A DNA stretch of 64,000 bases from DAOUEO01 sp963763495 (GCA_963763495.1 CAVXOY010000019.1:62001-126000); one strand, 5' to 3'. Shown: positions 16,505-25,918, counted from the stretch's first letter. Translations and numbers: made by a program. The notes: generated by a model not told the origin, from the sequence alone.

Positions 16505-17566
16505 ATGCACGTCCTGGATGATCGAGAGACATACACGCGGCACGATCCCGACGGCCTGGGCGGTCGCGTCGAGGGGCTGCCGGAGCAGTGCCGGGAGGCC
16601 TGGCAGCAGGCGAAGGCGTTCTCCTTCCCTGCCGACTTCGCGCAGGTGGAGAAGGTGGTGATCCTGGGGCTCGGCGGCTCGGCGATCGCGGGGGACATAC
16701 TGCGGGCGCTGGCGGTGCGCGAGGGCAAGAAGGCCGTCGTCGTCCACCGCGGGTACGATCTGCCGGGCATCGTCGACGAGCGGACGCTGGTCGTCGCCTC
16801 CAGCTACAGCGGCCAGACGGAGGAGGTGCTGTCGTCGTTCGGGCGGGCGCTGAAGACGGCGGCGAAGAAGATGGTGATGACGACGGGCGGAAAGCTGTTC
16901 GACATCGCGCAGGAGCAGGGTATCGCGGCCTACCGGTTCGAGTACAAGGGCGAGCCGCGGTCGGCGCTGGGGCACAGCCTGATGCCGCTGCTGGCGCTGG
17001 GCGAGGCGATAGGCCTGCTGCCCGACCAGAGCGGGCCGGTCGACGAGGCGCTGTCGCTGATGACGGAGCTACGGAACGAGATCGGTGTCGAGGTACCGTT
17101 CGAGAAGAACGCGGCAAAGCAACTAGCGGCGCGGCTGCAGGGGAAGCTGCCGGTGGTCTACGGGGCGGAGGTCCTCACGGAGGCGGCGCATCGCTGGAAG
17201 ACGCAGCTCAACGAGAACAGCAAGGTGTGGGCGTTCTACGAGGAGCTATCGGAGCTGAATCATAACGCTATCGAGGGGTACGGGCTGCCAAGCGAGATCG
17301 CGGCGAGGGCGCACGTGGTCTTCCTGTACCATCCCAAGCTGAACCCGCGCATCATTCTGCGCTATAACGGGACGCACGACGCGCTGGCGGCGTCGGGGGT
17401 GTCGGACGAGCAGGTCACGGCGCAGGGCGAGAGCGAGCTGGCGCGGGTGCTGACGGCGAGCTTCTACGGCGACTGCGCGAGCTATTATCTGGCGATGCTG
17501 AACGGGGTGAGGCCGTCGCCGGTGACTGCGATCCAGCATTTGAAGGGGTGGTTGGCGGAGAAGTAG
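16505..17566 (+). CDS. Bifunctional phosphoglucose/phosphomannose isomerase
   Basis: A 353-residue two-SIS-domain enzyme that interconverts fructose-6-phosphate with glucose- or mannose-6-phosphate. The first SIS domain has ILGLGGSAIAGDILRAL and VASSYSGQTEEVLSSFG. The second has VVYGAEVLTEAAHRWKTQLNENSK with ELNHNAIEGYG, and the C-terminus keeps the ARVLTASFYGDCASYYLAMLNGV helix. This matches the archaeal and bacterial bifunctional PGI/PMI family and not classical Pgi. Together with the preceding mutase and nucleotidyltransferase it could supply GDP-mannose or feed glycolysis. Confidence 0.93.
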   Translation: MHVLDDRETYTRHDPDGLGGRVEGLPEQCREAWQQAKAFSFPADFAQVEKVVILGLGGSAIAGDILRALAVREGKKAVVVHRGYDLPGIVDERTLVVASSYSGQTEEVLSSFGRALKTAAKKMVMTTGGKLFDIAQEQGIAAYRFEYKGEPRSALGHSLMPLLALGEAIGLLPDQSGPVDEALSLMTELRNEIGVEVPFEKNAAKQLAARLQGKLPVVYGAEVLTEAAHRWKTQLNENSKVWAFYEELSELNHNAIEGYGLPSEIAARAHVVFLYHPKLNPRIILRYNGTHDALAASGVSDEQVTAQGESELARVLTASFYGDCASYYLAMLNGVRPSPVTAIQHLKGWLAEK

Positions 17567-17865
17567 GGGTGCCCCAGACACGCAAGATCTCCCCACCTAC
17601 CTACCGGCAGGCAGCCGACAAGTAGAGCGTCGGTGCTCTGGGCAACGCTGGAGTGGGTGCGCCTGACGACGAAAGATCGTCCCACCCACCCGCCCTAGTC
17701 CCGTTGGTTGGGGGGAATCCCCCAAACCCCCTTGGGCGGGAAAGCGCCTCCTCCACCAAAGCCGGCGTATCCCCTAAATCGCCACAGATGAGACCATGCA
17801 GGCGGCAGAATAAGAACGAGGGCGGGCAAGATGCCCGCCCCACGTTATTGCAGAGAACTCTAAGG
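17567..17865. other. Convergent intergenic region
   Basis: Nearly 300 bases between the convergent isomerase and rpsI genes. It holds low-complexity G and C runs, a short GGGGTGCCCC palindrome directly after the isomerase stop, and the terminator described separately. I see no gene in it. Confidence 0.5.
17820..17840 (-). terminator. Hairpin ending the ribosomal superoperon
   Basis: GGGCGGGC (17820-17827) and GCCCGCCC (17833-17840) form an 8-base-pair stem with a 5-base loop. On the minus strand it is followed by CTCGTTCTTATTCTG, a moderately T-rich tail. It lies about 25 bases after the stop codon of rpsI. Confidence 0.6.
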
Positions 17866-18258
17866 TTAGCGCTTGGTGTACTGCGGCGCCTTGCGGGCCC
17901 GCTTGAGGCCGTACTTTTTCCGCTCTTTGACGCGGGAGTCGCGGGTCAGAAGACCGTTCTGGCGCAGCGGCTTCCTGAGGTTCTCGTCCAGGTGGACGAG
18001 GGCGCGGGCTATTCCATGGGCGATGGCGCCCGCCCAGCCGCTGATGCCGCCGCCCGCCACCTTGATCTGGGCGTTGAACTTGTCCTGGTTCTCGGTGACG
18101 CGGAAGGGCTTGAGTACTAGAGTCTGATGGATGGGGCGGTTGAAAACCTCTTCCAGCGGCCTGCCATTGATGACGACCGCTCCCGTGCCCGGGGTCAGGC
18201 GCACCCGCGCTACCGCGCTCTTTCTCCGTCCGGTGCCGGCGTAGTATTGCTGGTTCAA
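17866..18258 (-). CDS. rpsI: 30S ribosomal protein S9
   Basis: 130 residues beginning MNQQYYAGTGRRKSAVARVR. The basic end KYGLKRARKAPQYTKR is the S9 tail that reaches the P-site tRNA. The central AGGGISGWAGAIAHGIARAL is typical. The start overlaps the stop of rplM by four bases (ATGA), so translation is probably coupled. It is the last gene of the ribosomal block. Confidence 0.97.
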   Translation of the reverse strand: MNQQYYAGTGRRKSAVARVRLTPGTGAVVINGRPLEEVFNRPIHQTLVLKPFRVTENQDKFNAQIKVAGGGISGWAGAIAHGIARALVHLDENLRKPLRQNGLLTRDSRVKERKKYGLKRARKAPQYTKR

Positions 18259-18824
18259 GCTGAGGTCTCCTCCTCCGACGATTCTGTCTGGTCAGGCTGC
18301 TCGGCCTCAGGCGCGGTGGCTTCCTCGGCGGGGGCAGCAGGCGGCTCGTCGACCGGTTCTGCCTTCGCCTTAGGCGTCGCGATGGCGGCTTCCACCTGGC
18401 CCGGCACTGCCTTGACCTGGGACTGGTGCGGGTGTTCGGGCCCAACGTAGACCTTGAGGTGGCGATAGAGCTGCGCCCCCAGGCGGTTGTGGGGAAGCAT
18501 GCCGCGAACGGCGTGCTCGATGACGCGCCCAGGATGGGTAGCCATCATCCTCTCCAAGGTGATCTTCCTGAGGCCACCATGGTACTGGGTGTGATGGTAG
18601 TAGATCTTGTCGCGCATCTTGTTGTTGCCGCTGAAGCGCACCTTGCCGGCGTTCACGACGATCACGAAGTCACGCATGTCCAGGTTGGGCGTGAAGTCGC
18701 GGCGGTGCTTTCCCCGTAGGAGGGAGGCGACGCGCACGGCGAGACGGCCCAACGACTGGTCGGCAGCGTCGACGACGTGCCACTGCGGTACGATATCTTT
18801 TGCCTTAACGCTATAGGTCTTCAT
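18255..18824 (-). CDS. rplM: 50S ribosomal protein L13 with acidic C-terminal extension
   Basis: 189 residues. The first 142 or so are canonical L13: WHVVDAADQSLGRLAVRVASLLRGKHR, YYHHTQYHGGLRKI, MLPHNRLGAQLYRHLKVY. The remaining roughly 45 residues form an extra Ala/Pro/Glu-rich tail (AEPVDEPPAAPAEEATAPEA). Usual bacterial L13 stops near residue 142-150. It overlaps truA by 14 bases upstream and rpsI by four downstream. Confidence 0.96.
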   Translation of the reverse strand: MKTYSVKAKDIVPQWHVVDAADQSLGRLAVRVASLLRGKHRRDFTPNLDMRDFVIVVNAGKVRFSGNNKMRDKIYYHHTQYHGGLRKITLERMMATHPGRVIEHAVRGMLPHNRLGAQLYRHLKVYVGPEHPHQSQVKAVPGQVEAAIATPKAKAEPVDEPPAAPAEEATAPEAEQPDQTESSEEETSA

Positions 18825-19626
18825 CTATCTCAATCTCTTCGCCCAGATTCAAATCCGTATAAGTGACCCGCATCAGGCAGAGCCCCTGCGGCGGAGCCGC
18901 CGGGCCGGCCGCTCCCGGGCGCCCCTCCTGGAGCACCCGCGCGAACTCTGCGGGCGTCTGCCGTCCCAACCCCACTTCTACGAGTGGCCCGACGGTACGC
19001 CGGACCTGATGGGGCAGGAAGGCATCAGCCTCCATCAGCAGGATGATCAGGCAACCACGCCGGCGCAATTCGAGCCGGTAGACGGTGCGGACGGTGCTCG
19101 CCCGCGGGCCATCCGGCTCACCGGCGAAGGCGGCGAAATCGTGCCTGCCGACGAGACAGGCCGCCGCCTCGGCCATAGCGCCTGTATCTAAAGGTTCTGC
19201 CACGTGCCACGCCCGGCTCCTCAGCAGGGGCGATGGCGCCGGTTCATTATATATCAGGTAGCGGTAAAGCCGCCTGCGCGCCCGCCGCCGGGGGTCGAAG
19301 TCCAGCGGCGCTTCCAGGGCCCGCCGCACGGCGATGTCTTCGGGCAACCAGTGGTTGAGCCCTCTGACGAAGACATCGATTTCGTACGGCGCCTGTGTAA
19401 GGAAGGAGGCGACCTGGCCGCGGGCATGGACGCCGGCGTCGGTGCGACCGGCGAAGGCGGCGCGGCGCTTCTCGCCGGTGAGCTTCCCTATCGCCTCTTC
19501 CAGCTCTCCCTGGATGGTAGGCGCGTTCTTCTGTATTTGGGAGCCGCCGTAGCGGCTGCCGTCATATTCTAAAACCAGGGCAATCCGTCGAGCGGTGCCC
19601 TCTATCGGTTGTCCCTTCGCTGCCAT
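18811..19626 (-). CDS. truA: tRNA pseudouridine(38-40) synthase
   Basis: A 271-residue TruA. The catalytic aspartate is in FAGRTDAGVHARGQVASF. LEYDGSRYGGSQIQKNAPTIQGELE near the start and AFLPHQVRRTVGPLVEVGLG near the end are family motifs. It modifies uridines 38-40 of the anticodon stem. Position between rplQ and rplM is the usual one in many bacteria. Confidence 0.95.
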   Translation of the reverse strand: MAAKGQPIEGTARRIALVLEYDGSRYGGSQIQKNAPTIQGELEEAIGKLTGEKRRAAFAGRTDAGVHARGQVASFLTQAPYEIDVFVRGLNHWLPEDIAVRRALEAPLDFDPRRRARRRLYRYLIYNEPAPSPLLRSRAWHVAEPLDTGAMAEAAACLVGRHDFAAFAGEPDGPRASTVRTVYRLELRRRGCLIILLMEADAFLPHQVRRTVGPLVEVGLGRQTPAEFARVLQEGRPGAAGPAAPPQGLCLMRVTYTDLNLGEEIEIDEDL

Positions 19627-19663
19627 CTCTCAGCGGGTCCGCGACGGTCGCGTCCGCTTTCGG

Positions 19664-20014
19664 CTATACGAGCTCAAGCTGGGCGACGGCGGCGCCATCG
19701 CCCAAACGGCGGCCCAGCTTAACGATGCGGGTGTAGCCGCCGGGACGGTCCGCGTAGCGGGGGCCGATCTCGTCGAACACTTTCTTGACGACACTAGGGT
19801 CGGTGACGAAGCTGCTGGCCTGACGGCGGGCATGAAGGGTGCCGTCCTTTCCCAGCGTTATCATCTTCTCCGCCATCGGCTGGACCTCTTTGGCTTTGGC
19901 CTCGGTGGTGCGGATCTTCTCGTAGCGGAGGAGATCAGTCACCAAGCCGCGGAAGAGGGCCCGCCGCTGCGAAGTGGACCTATCGAACTTTCGACCGGCA
20001 ATTTGATGTCTCAT
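19664..20014 (-). CDS. rplQ: 50S ribosomal protein L17
   Basis: 116 residues starting MRHQIAGRKFDRSTSQRRALFRGLVTDLLRYEKIRTTEAKAKE, the L17 signature. GGYTRIVKLGRRLGDGAAVAQLELV ends the protein without any extension. It follows rpoA at 46 bases. Confidence 0.96.
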   Translation of the reverse strand: MRHQIAGRKFDRSTSQRRALFRGLVTDLLRYEKIRTTEAKAKEVQPMAEKMITLGKDGTLHARRQASSFVTDPSVVKKVFDEIGPRYADRPGGYTRIVKLGRRLGDGAAVAQLELV

Positions 20015-20060
20015 AGTTGTTCCCGCAACCAGGGCTCTGCCTCACGGCAGGCGGCCCCGG

Positions 20061-21164
20061 CTATTCTTCTTCTTTCTGTTCTTCTTCTTGCGCTTGTTCT
20101 TCTTCCTCAACCACTGGGATGTCCTTGCCCGACTTGCGGAGCGCCTGGAGGAGGGCGGTGCCCAGGTTACCTAGCGACTCATCCTCCTCTTCTTCCTCCT
20201 CAAAGGACGGCATCTCTCCCTCTTCCAGGGACTCGGGCTGGAGGAAGCCCAACTGGACGAGTTTGGCCTTCAGTTCGTCATAGGACTTTCGCCCAAAGTT
20301 GCGCAGGGCGAGCAGTTCATCCTCGCTCTTCTCCAGCACCTGTCCCACGGTCATGAGGCCGCTGCGCTTCAGGCAGTTGTAGGCGCGCACGGAGAGGCTG
20401 AGGTTCTCGATAGTGGTGTTATAGCTCTCGGGGGTGAGGGCTGCTCCCATCCCGAGGCCCCTCTCGACCATCGCCGGCTGCGGCTTGCCCAGATGGGCGA
20501 ACATTGTCAACTGCTCGACGATGATGGAGGCGCTCTGACTGACAGCCTCCACGCCGGTGATGCTGTTGTCGGTCCATACCTCAAGGACGAGGCGGTCGTA
20601 GTCGGTTATGCCGCCGACACGGGTCCGCTCCACGCGATAGTTGACCTTGCGGACGGGGGTGAAGATCGAGTCGACGGGGATGACGCCGATGGGCAGACCA
20701 TCACGCTCGCCGGCGGGGATGTAGCCACGGCCGGGCTCGACGTTGAACTCGACGGTAAGGTGCGCTTTCCCGGAGTTCAAAGTAGCGAGGTGCAGGTCGG
20801 GGTTGACGATCTCGTAGTCCGCCGTGGTCTGGATGTCGCCGGCTGTTACGCGTTTCTCGCCGCTCGCCTCAAGGTAGAGTTTGCCGGGGCGATCGGAGAG
20901 GGCCCGCAGCCGGATGTCTTTCACGTTGAGGAGAAACTCCATTGTGTCCTCCTTGACGTGAGAGATCGTCGAGAACTCGTGCTCCACCTCCTCTATACGG
21001 ACGGAGGTTACGGCGGCCCCAGGGAGAGAGCCGAGCAATACGCGCCTGAGGGCGTTGCCCAGAGTGGTCCCGAATCCCGAATCCAGGGGCTCTGCGACAA
21101 GACGCGCGTAGTTGTCGCTCTCTTCTTCTATCTCAATGTGTGGGGCTACCAATTCAGATCGCAT
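20061..21164 (-). CDS. rpoA: DNA-directed RNA polymerase subunit alpha, with acidic tail
   Basis: 367 residues from the ATG at 21164, preceded by GGAGGG; the open frame upstream of it is not protein-like. The N-terminal dimerisation domain has EPLDSGFGTTLGNALRRVLLGSLPG. The C-terminal domain has NLSLSVRAYNCLKRSGLMTVGQVL and FGRKSYDELKAKL, which contact UP elements and activators. About 50 residues follow the normal end and are rich in glutamate (FEEEEEEDES, VVEEEEQAQEEEQKEEE), an unusual extension. It sits between rpsD and rplQ in the alpha operon order. Confidence 0.96.
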   Translation of the reverse strand: MRSELVAPHIEIEEESDNYARLVAEPLDSGFGTTLGNALRRVLLGSLPGAAVTSVRIEEVEHEFSTISHVKEDTMEFLLNVKDIRLRALSDRPGKLYLEASGEKRVTAGDIQTTADYEIVNPDLHLATLNSGKAHLTVEFNVEPGRGYIPAGERDGLPIGVIPVDSIFTPVRKVNYRVERTRVGGITDYDRLVLEVWTDNSITGVEAVSQSASIIVEQLTMFAHLGKPQPAMVERGLGMGAALTPESYNTTIENLSLSVRAYNCLKRSGLMTVGQVLEKSEDELLALRNFGRKSYDELKAKLVQLGFLQPESLEEGEMPSFEEEEEEDESLGNLGTALLQALRKSGKDIPVVEEEEQAQEEEQKEEE

Positions 21165-21239
21165 GGCGCCCTCCCGATCCAAGTCTAAAGGTTGAGGACC
21201 AATCAATTCTCTGGCCTCCAGCTATAAGCTCACTAGCGC

Positions 21240-21863
21240 TTACCGCGAATAGTACTCGACGATTACTAGGGGATCGAACTTGATCCCTGCCTCAGCAATC
21301 TCTGGGGCACGCAGCACGCGTCCCGTCATGGTCTCTTTGTCCAGGACCACCCAGGGTGAAATCTCTTTATTCGTCACCGTTTCCTGGACAATCTTGAAGT
21401 ATTCGGTCTTCTTCCCCGACTCGGTCCAGCCGACGACGTCGCCGGCCTTGACGAGGGCCGAGGGGATGCCGGTCTTGCGTCCGTTGATTGCTAGGTGCCC
21501 GTGGTTCACCAGTTGCCGCGCTTGGGCACGGGAGTCGGCGAAGCCCAGGCGGTAGACGACGTTGTCGAGGCGGCTCTCCAGCAGGCGAACGAGGTTGTCG
21601 CCGGTCACGCCGGGGCGCCGCACAGCCTCGGCATAGTAGCGCCGGAACTGCCGTTCCAGGACGCCGTAGGTGTAGCGAGCCCTCTGCTTCTCCCGCAACT
21701 GCATGGCGCGGTCGGAGACCCGGCGCCGTCGAGGTAGGCGGTAGCCGGGCGGCTGCGGTCGCTTTTGGAAGGCGCACTTGGTGTAGCACCTTTCGCCCTT
21801 GAGCATCAGTGCATCGCCGTAGCGACGGCACAGTCTACATACAGGTCCAGTGTATCGAGCCAT
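21240..21863 (-). CDS. rpsD: 30S ribosomal protein S4
   Basis: 207 residues. The N-terminus holds a zinc-knuckle type CRLCRRYG-x(12)-CYTKC, so this is the zinc-binding S4 form. The S4 RNA-binding domain has RLESRLDNVVYRLGFADSRAQARQLVNHGHLAINGRK. It nucleates 16S rRNA 5'-domain assembly. Confidence 0.97.
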   Translation of the reverse strand: MARYTGPVCRLCRRYGDALMLKGERCYTKCAFQKRPQPPGYRLPRRRRVSDRAMQLREKQRARYTYGVLERQFRRYYAEAVRRPGVTGDNLVRLLESRLDNVVYRLGFADSRAQARQLVNHGHLAINGRKTGIPSALVKAGDVVGWTESGKKTEYFKIVQETVTNKEISPWVVLDKETMTGRVLRAPEIAEAGIKFDPLVIVEYYSR

Positions 21864-21886
21864 TTAGGGTTGTCTCCTTTGCCCCT

Positions 21887-22282
21887 TTAGACCCTCCGGC
21901 GCTTGGGAGGGCGGCACCCGTTGTGCGGTATAGGGGTGACATCGCGGATGCTAAGGACGGCCAGGCCGGCGCTCTGAAGGGCACGGATGGCGGCCTCTCT
22001 GCCGCTGCCCGGGCCCTTGACAAAGACATCCACTTGTCGCATCCCATGGTCCATCGCTCGGCGGGCCGCCTGCTGGGCCGCCAACTGGGCGGCGTAGGGT
22101 GTGCTCTTGCGCGAACCCTTGAAGCCGGCGCCACCGCCGCTGCTCCAGGCGATGGCGTTCCCCGCCGGATCGGTCATCGTGATCACGGTGTTATTGAAGG
22201 TGGACTGAATGTAGGCCCGCCCCTTGGGAACTGACTTGCGTTCTCGTTTTCTAGTCCTTGTCTTGACCTTCTTCTCAGCCAC
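21887..22282 (-). CDS. rpsK: 30S ribosomal protein S11
   Basis: 131 residues: GRAYIQSTFNNTVITMTDPAGNAIAWSSGG, AAQQAARRAMDHGMRQVDVFVKGPGSGREAAIRAL and the terminal IRDVTPIPHNGCRPPKRRRV are the hallmarks of S11, a platform protein. It is spaced 16 bases from rpsM. Confidence 0.97.
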   Translation of the reverse strand: MAEKKVKTRTRKRERKSVPKGRAYIQSTFNNTVITMTDPAGNAIAWSSGGGAGFKGSRKSTPYAAQLAAQQAARRAMDHGMRQVDVFVKGPGSGREAAIRALQSAGLAVLSIRDVTPIPHNGCRPPKRRRV

Positions 22283-22298
22283 AGGCCTTCATCCTCTC

Positions 22299-22682
22299 TT
22301 ACTTCTTGGCGATTGCCCGCCGCTTGCCGGCGACGGTGCGGCGCACGCCTCGTTTGGTTCGGGCGTTGGTGCGTGTCCGCTGGCCGTGCACAGGCAGGCC
22401 GCGGCGGTGCCGCACGCCCCGATAGCAGTTGATCTCAACCATACGCTGGATATTCTGGCGCACTTCGCGGCGCAGGTCCCCTTCCACAATGTGGCCCTTG
22501 TCGATGACCTCACGGACGCGGTTGATCTCTTCGTCCGTCAGGTCACGCACGCGCGCGGTGGGGTCGACATTGGTCTGGGCCAGGATCTTCTGCGCCTGGG
22601 TGCGGCCAATACCGTAGATGTAGGTCAGCGATATAGCGATCTGCTTATCGTTGGGAATATCCACGCCGGCGATACGAGCCAT
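22299..22682 (-). CDS. rpsM: 30S ribosomal protein S13
   Basis: 127 residues: MARIAGVDIPNDKQIAISLTYIYGIG, the helix-turn region DLTDEEINRVREVID and the basic tail RHRRGLPVHGQRTRTNARTKRG. S13 bridges the subunit heads and contacts P-site tRNA. Confidence 0.97.
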   Translation of the reverse strand: MARIAGVDIPNDKQIAISLTYIYGIGRTQAQKILAQTNVDPTARVRDLTDEEINRVREVIDKGHIVEGDLRREVRQNIQRMVEINCYRGVRHRRGLPVHGQRTRTNARTKRGVRRTVAGKRRAIAKK

Positions 22683-22729
22683 GATTCCTCCTGATCCGAC
22701 CCCCTAGGGGGACAACGTATGTCCGGGCA

Positions 22730-22843
22730 TCAGCCCTGACGCTGCTTGTGCCTGGGATTAGGGCAGATGACCCTAAGGACGCCCTTGCGCCGGACGATGC
22801 GGCACTTTTCGCAGCGCACTTTGACGGAAGCTTTAACCTTCAT
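22730..22843 (-). CDS. rpmJ: 50S ribosomal protein L36 (zinc form)
   Basis: A 37-residue ORF, MKVKASVKVRCEKCRIVRR... ending NPRHKQRQG. The zinc ligands are CxxC plus Cys and His further on (C11, C14, C27 and H32). It lies between infA and rpsM, the usual position. Confidence 0.96.
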   Translation of the reverse strand: MKVKASVKVRCEKCRIVRRKGVLRVICPNPRHKQRQG

Positions 22844-22866
22844 CTTGACGCTCTTTGTTCCCTATC

Positions 22867-23085
22867 TTACTTGAACCGGTAGGTTATCCGGCCCCGCGTT
22901 AGGTCGTAGGGTGAGAGTTCTACCAGCACCCGGTCGCCGGGCAGAATCCGTATGAAGTGGAGCCGTATTTTCCCCGATATGTGGGTAAGAACCCGGTGCC
23001 CGTTGGCAAGCTCCACTCTAAACATGGCGTTGGGCAGGGCCTCCTTCACCACGCCTTCCACTTCGATGGATTCTTTTCTAGGCAT
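22867..23085 (-). CDS. infA: Translation initiation factor IF-1
   Basis: A 72-residue OB-fold protein: MPRKESIEVEGVVKEALPNAMFRVELANGHRVL and LPGDRVLVELSPYDLTRGRITYRFK match IF-1 throughout. It blocks the A site during initiation. Confidence 0.97.
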   Translation of the reverse strand: MPRKESIEVEGVVKEALPNAMFRVELANGHRVLTHISGKIRLHFIRILPGDRVLVELSPYDLTRGRITYRFK

Positions 23086-23121
23086 AACCTCCCCAAAACA
23101 AGTCTTACTTTGCGCCGCCCC

Positions 23122-23871
23122 CTAGGGCAGCGTCAGGATCTGCGCCTCGCCGTCGGTGATGGCGATCGTATGCTCGAAATGGGCAGAGAGGCTGCCATCA
23201 AGAGTGCTGACGGTCCAGTTGTCGTCATGCCTCTTGGTGCGCCAGTCGCCCGCATTCACCATCGGCTCGATGGCGAGCACCATCCCCTTCTTCAGGACTG
23301 GGCCCCGGTCGGGCGGGCCGAAGTTGGGCACCTGCGGCTCTTCGTGCATCTGCCGACCGACGCCGTGCCCGACGTACTCCCGCACTACGGAGAAGCCCTG
23401 TCCCTCCGCCTCTACCTGTATGGCATGGGAGACGGCGCCGAGCGGCACTCCCGCCCGCGCAGCCGCGATCCCTTTGTAAAGCGCGCTCTCCGTTACCCGG
23501 AGAAGGCGCTCTGCCTCGGCGTCCAACCGCCCGGCACCAACGCTGATGGCGGCGTCGCCGACAAAACCCTTATAGGTGGCACCCAGGTCAATGCTGACGA
23601 TATCGCCTTCGCGGAACACCCTACCGTCAGGGATGCCATGGACGATCTCATCGTTGATGGAGACGCACACGCTGGCGGGATAGCCCCGGTATCCCAGGAA
23701 AGCGGGCTTGGCCCCCCGCGCCGCGAACTCCCGCCGGACGATCTTGTCCAGCTCTTTTCGGGAGAGACCCGGCTTCACCGCCTCTGCCAGGATCTGAAGC
23801 ACTTGGGCGACGATCCGGCCGGCCTCTCTTATTGTCGCTATCTCCTTTTCCGATTTAATGATAATGGGCAT
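23122..23871 (-). CDS. map: Methionine aminopeptidase, type I
   Basis: A 249-residue metalloenzyme that removes N-terminal methionine. SVCVSINDEIVHGIPDGRVFREGDIVSIDLGATYKGFVGDAA carries the first two metal aspartates, YVGHGVGRQMHEEPQVPNF has the catalytic and metal histidines, and VLAIEPMVNAG and HFEHTIAITDG supply the metal glutamates. There is no N-terminal zinc-finger extension. It is placed between adk and infA as in many Gram-positive-like clusters. Confidence 0.97.
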   Translation of the reverse strand: MPIIIKSEKEIATIREAGRIVAQVLQILAEAVKPGLSRKELDKIVRREFAARGAKPAFLGYRGYPASVCVSINDEIVHGIPDGRVFREGDIVSIDLGATYKGFVGDAAISVGAGRLDAEAERLLRVTESALYKGIAAARAGVPLGAVSHAIQVEAEGQGFSVVREYVGHGVGRQMHEEPQVPNFGPPDRGPVLKKGMVLAIEPMVNAGDWRTKRHDDNWTVSTLDGSLSAHFEHTIAITDGEAQILTLP

Positions 23872-23920
23872 CGGACCTGGTCAGGCAGCCGCGACGCTCC
23901 TTCTCTTCGTTATCGCGAGG

Positions 23921-24565
23921 CTAAAGCCCCGCCGCCTTCAGTAGGTCTTTCCCCACGGAAGCGGTGTCTTGTTCGCCGTTCACCTCGACCAGCTTGCCCG
24001 CCCGGGTATAGTAATCGATGAGCGGCGCGGTCTGCTGGTTGAAGACGCCGAGGCGGTTCCGCACCGTTTCCGGCTTATCGTCGTCCCGCTGGTAGAGCTC
24101 GCCGTTGCACTTGTCGCAGCGGCCCTCCACCTTGGGCGGTTGGTATTTCTCGTGGTAGACGGCGCCGCACTGGCGGCAGGTCCAGCGGCCACCCAGCCGG
24201 GCGACCACCTCTTCTTCGCCCACGTTTATGTAGAGAACCTTGTCCACGGCCTGTCCCCGGTCCTTGAGGGCCACGTCGAGGGCCTTCGCCTGGTCGAGGG
24301 TGCGGGGAAAGCCGTCCAGCAAGCACCCCTTCTGGCAGTCAGGCCGCTCCAGCCGGTCGAGGAGCATCCGCACCGTGAGCTCGTCGGGGACTAGCTCACC
24401 GCGGTTGACGAAGACCTTCGCCTGTTTCCCCAGCTCAGTCTCGTTGCGGATGTTCTCCCGAAAGAGGTCGCCGGTGGCGATGTGAGCAATATCAGCCTGC
24501 TGAGAGATAGCGTCAGCCTGAGTGCCTTTGCCCGCGCCGGGCGCTCCTAGCAGGATAATAATCAA
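23921..24565 (-). CDS. adk: Adenylate kinase (zinc-lid form)
   Basis: 214 residues. The P-loop is LLGAPGAGKGTQADAI, the NMP-binding domain ATGDLFRENIRNETELG, and GFPRTLDQAKALD holds the base-binding Pro-Arg. The LID contains CRQCGAVYH and CDKCNGELYQRDDD, a four-cysteine zinc site as in Gram-positive enzymes. It interconverts ATP + AMP and 2 ADP. It is adjacent to secY. Confidence 0.97.
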   Translation of the reverse strand: MIIILLGAPGAGKGTQADAISQQADIAHIATGDLFRENIRNETELGKQAKVFVNRGELVPDELTVRMLLDRLERPDCQKGCLLDGFPRTLDQAKALDVALKDRGQAVDKVLYINVGEEEVVARLGGRWTCRQCGAVYHEKYQPPKVEGRCDKCNGELYQRDDDKPETVRNRLGVFNQQTAPLIDYYTRAGKLVEVNGEQDTASVGKDLLKAAGL

Positions 24566-24582
24566 GGTCTCCTCCTAATGCT

Positions 24583-25918
24583 CTACCGGATGAAGCCGGC
24601 GTAGTTCCTCATAAGGAGCTGGGCTTCCAACTGTTTCATGGTGTCAAGCACCACACCCACCATGATGAGTAGGCCGGTGCTGCTGATCTGCAAGGCTTGC
24701 ACGTTGGTGAACTTGGTGGTGAAGAAGGGCACGATGGCCACCACCCCCAGGAAGATGGCGCCGGCCCAGGTGATGCGCACAAGCACACGCATGATGTAAT
24801 CCTGAGTGGGACGGCCCGGTCTTATGCCGGGGACAAATCCTCCTTGTCGCTGCAGGTTCTCCGCCAGGTTCTGTTGCTGGAAGATGACCAGCGTATAGAA
24901 GAAGGCGAAGGCGACCACAAGCAGGAAGACCATGATGTAGTAGGGAGTGTTGCCGGGGCTGAACGTGCCGGCGATGAACTTGGCGAAATTGTGTACCCAC
25001 TGGGTGTTGGAGTTCTCGAACGCCTGGGCCGCCGTCGCCGGGAAGACGACGAGGGAGTAGGCGAAGATGAGCGGAATCATGCCGGCGGAGTTGACGCGCA
25101 GGGGTATGTGGGTCTGGCCCGACTGGCGGTACATACGGCCGCCTCGGAACATGCTGCGGGCGTACTGCACGGGCACCCGCCGCTGCGCTTCGTAGAAGAA
25201 GACGATAAGGGCTATGAGAACGAGACCGAGGATCGCCAGCAGGCCGATCCCGGCGAGGCCCGCCGAGGAGTTGGCGATGCTGGGGATGAGGGAGGGCATG
25301 CCGGCGACGATGCCACCAAAGATGATAAGGGAGATGCCGTTGCCGATGCCGTTCTCGGTGATGAGCTCGCCTATCCAGACGAGGAAGATGAGTGCCGGCG
25401 GTCATCGACAGGACGGCGGCAAAGGTGGGCAGAGCATCACCTCCAGAGAAGCCGATGCCACTGACAGCCCCGGCGCGCTCGAGCACGAGCAACTGGCTGT
25501 AGCCCTGGAGGATCGCCAGGGGCACGGTCAGCCAGTAGGTGTAGAGGGTTATCTTGTTCCGCCCCGCCTCGCCTTCCTTGGACAGCGCTTGAAGGGAGGG
25601 AATGATGGGAACAAGGAGCTGCATGACGATGGTGGAGGTGATGTAGGGGTAGACACCCATAGCGGCGACGCTCAGCCTGCGCAGGGCGCCACCAGAGAAG
25701 AGGTTGAGATAGCCCAGGACAGCGTTCCCCTCGAAGGCGTTCTTGAGTTGCTCCGAGTTCGTTCCCGGGATGGGCACGTGGGCAACAAAGCGGAACACGA
25801 TCAGCAGGCCCAAGGTAAAGAGAAGCCGCCGCCGGATGTCCGGCTGCTGGAACGACTGCACGATCGCCTGCAGCAGACGGGGCATGACGGGCTGGGCCGC
25901 CTGCCTATTCGCTGCCAT
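24583..25918 (-). CDS. secY: Protein translocase subunit SecY (one frame break)
   Basis: The central pore of the Sec translocon, ten membrane helices. The N-terminal frame runs through FVAHVPIPGTNSEQL, LNLFSGGALRRLSVAAMGVYPYITSTI and the fourth helix to AVLSMTAGT. One extra base near 25390 shifts it. The second frame continues with IFLVWIGELITENGIGNG and EAQRRVPVQYARSMFRGG, then GGFVPGIRPGRPT and QLEAQLLMRNYAGFIR, the normal end. Repaired length is 444 residues. The gene overlaps rplO by 14 bases. The break is almost certainly a sequence error because SecY is essential. Confidence 0.95.
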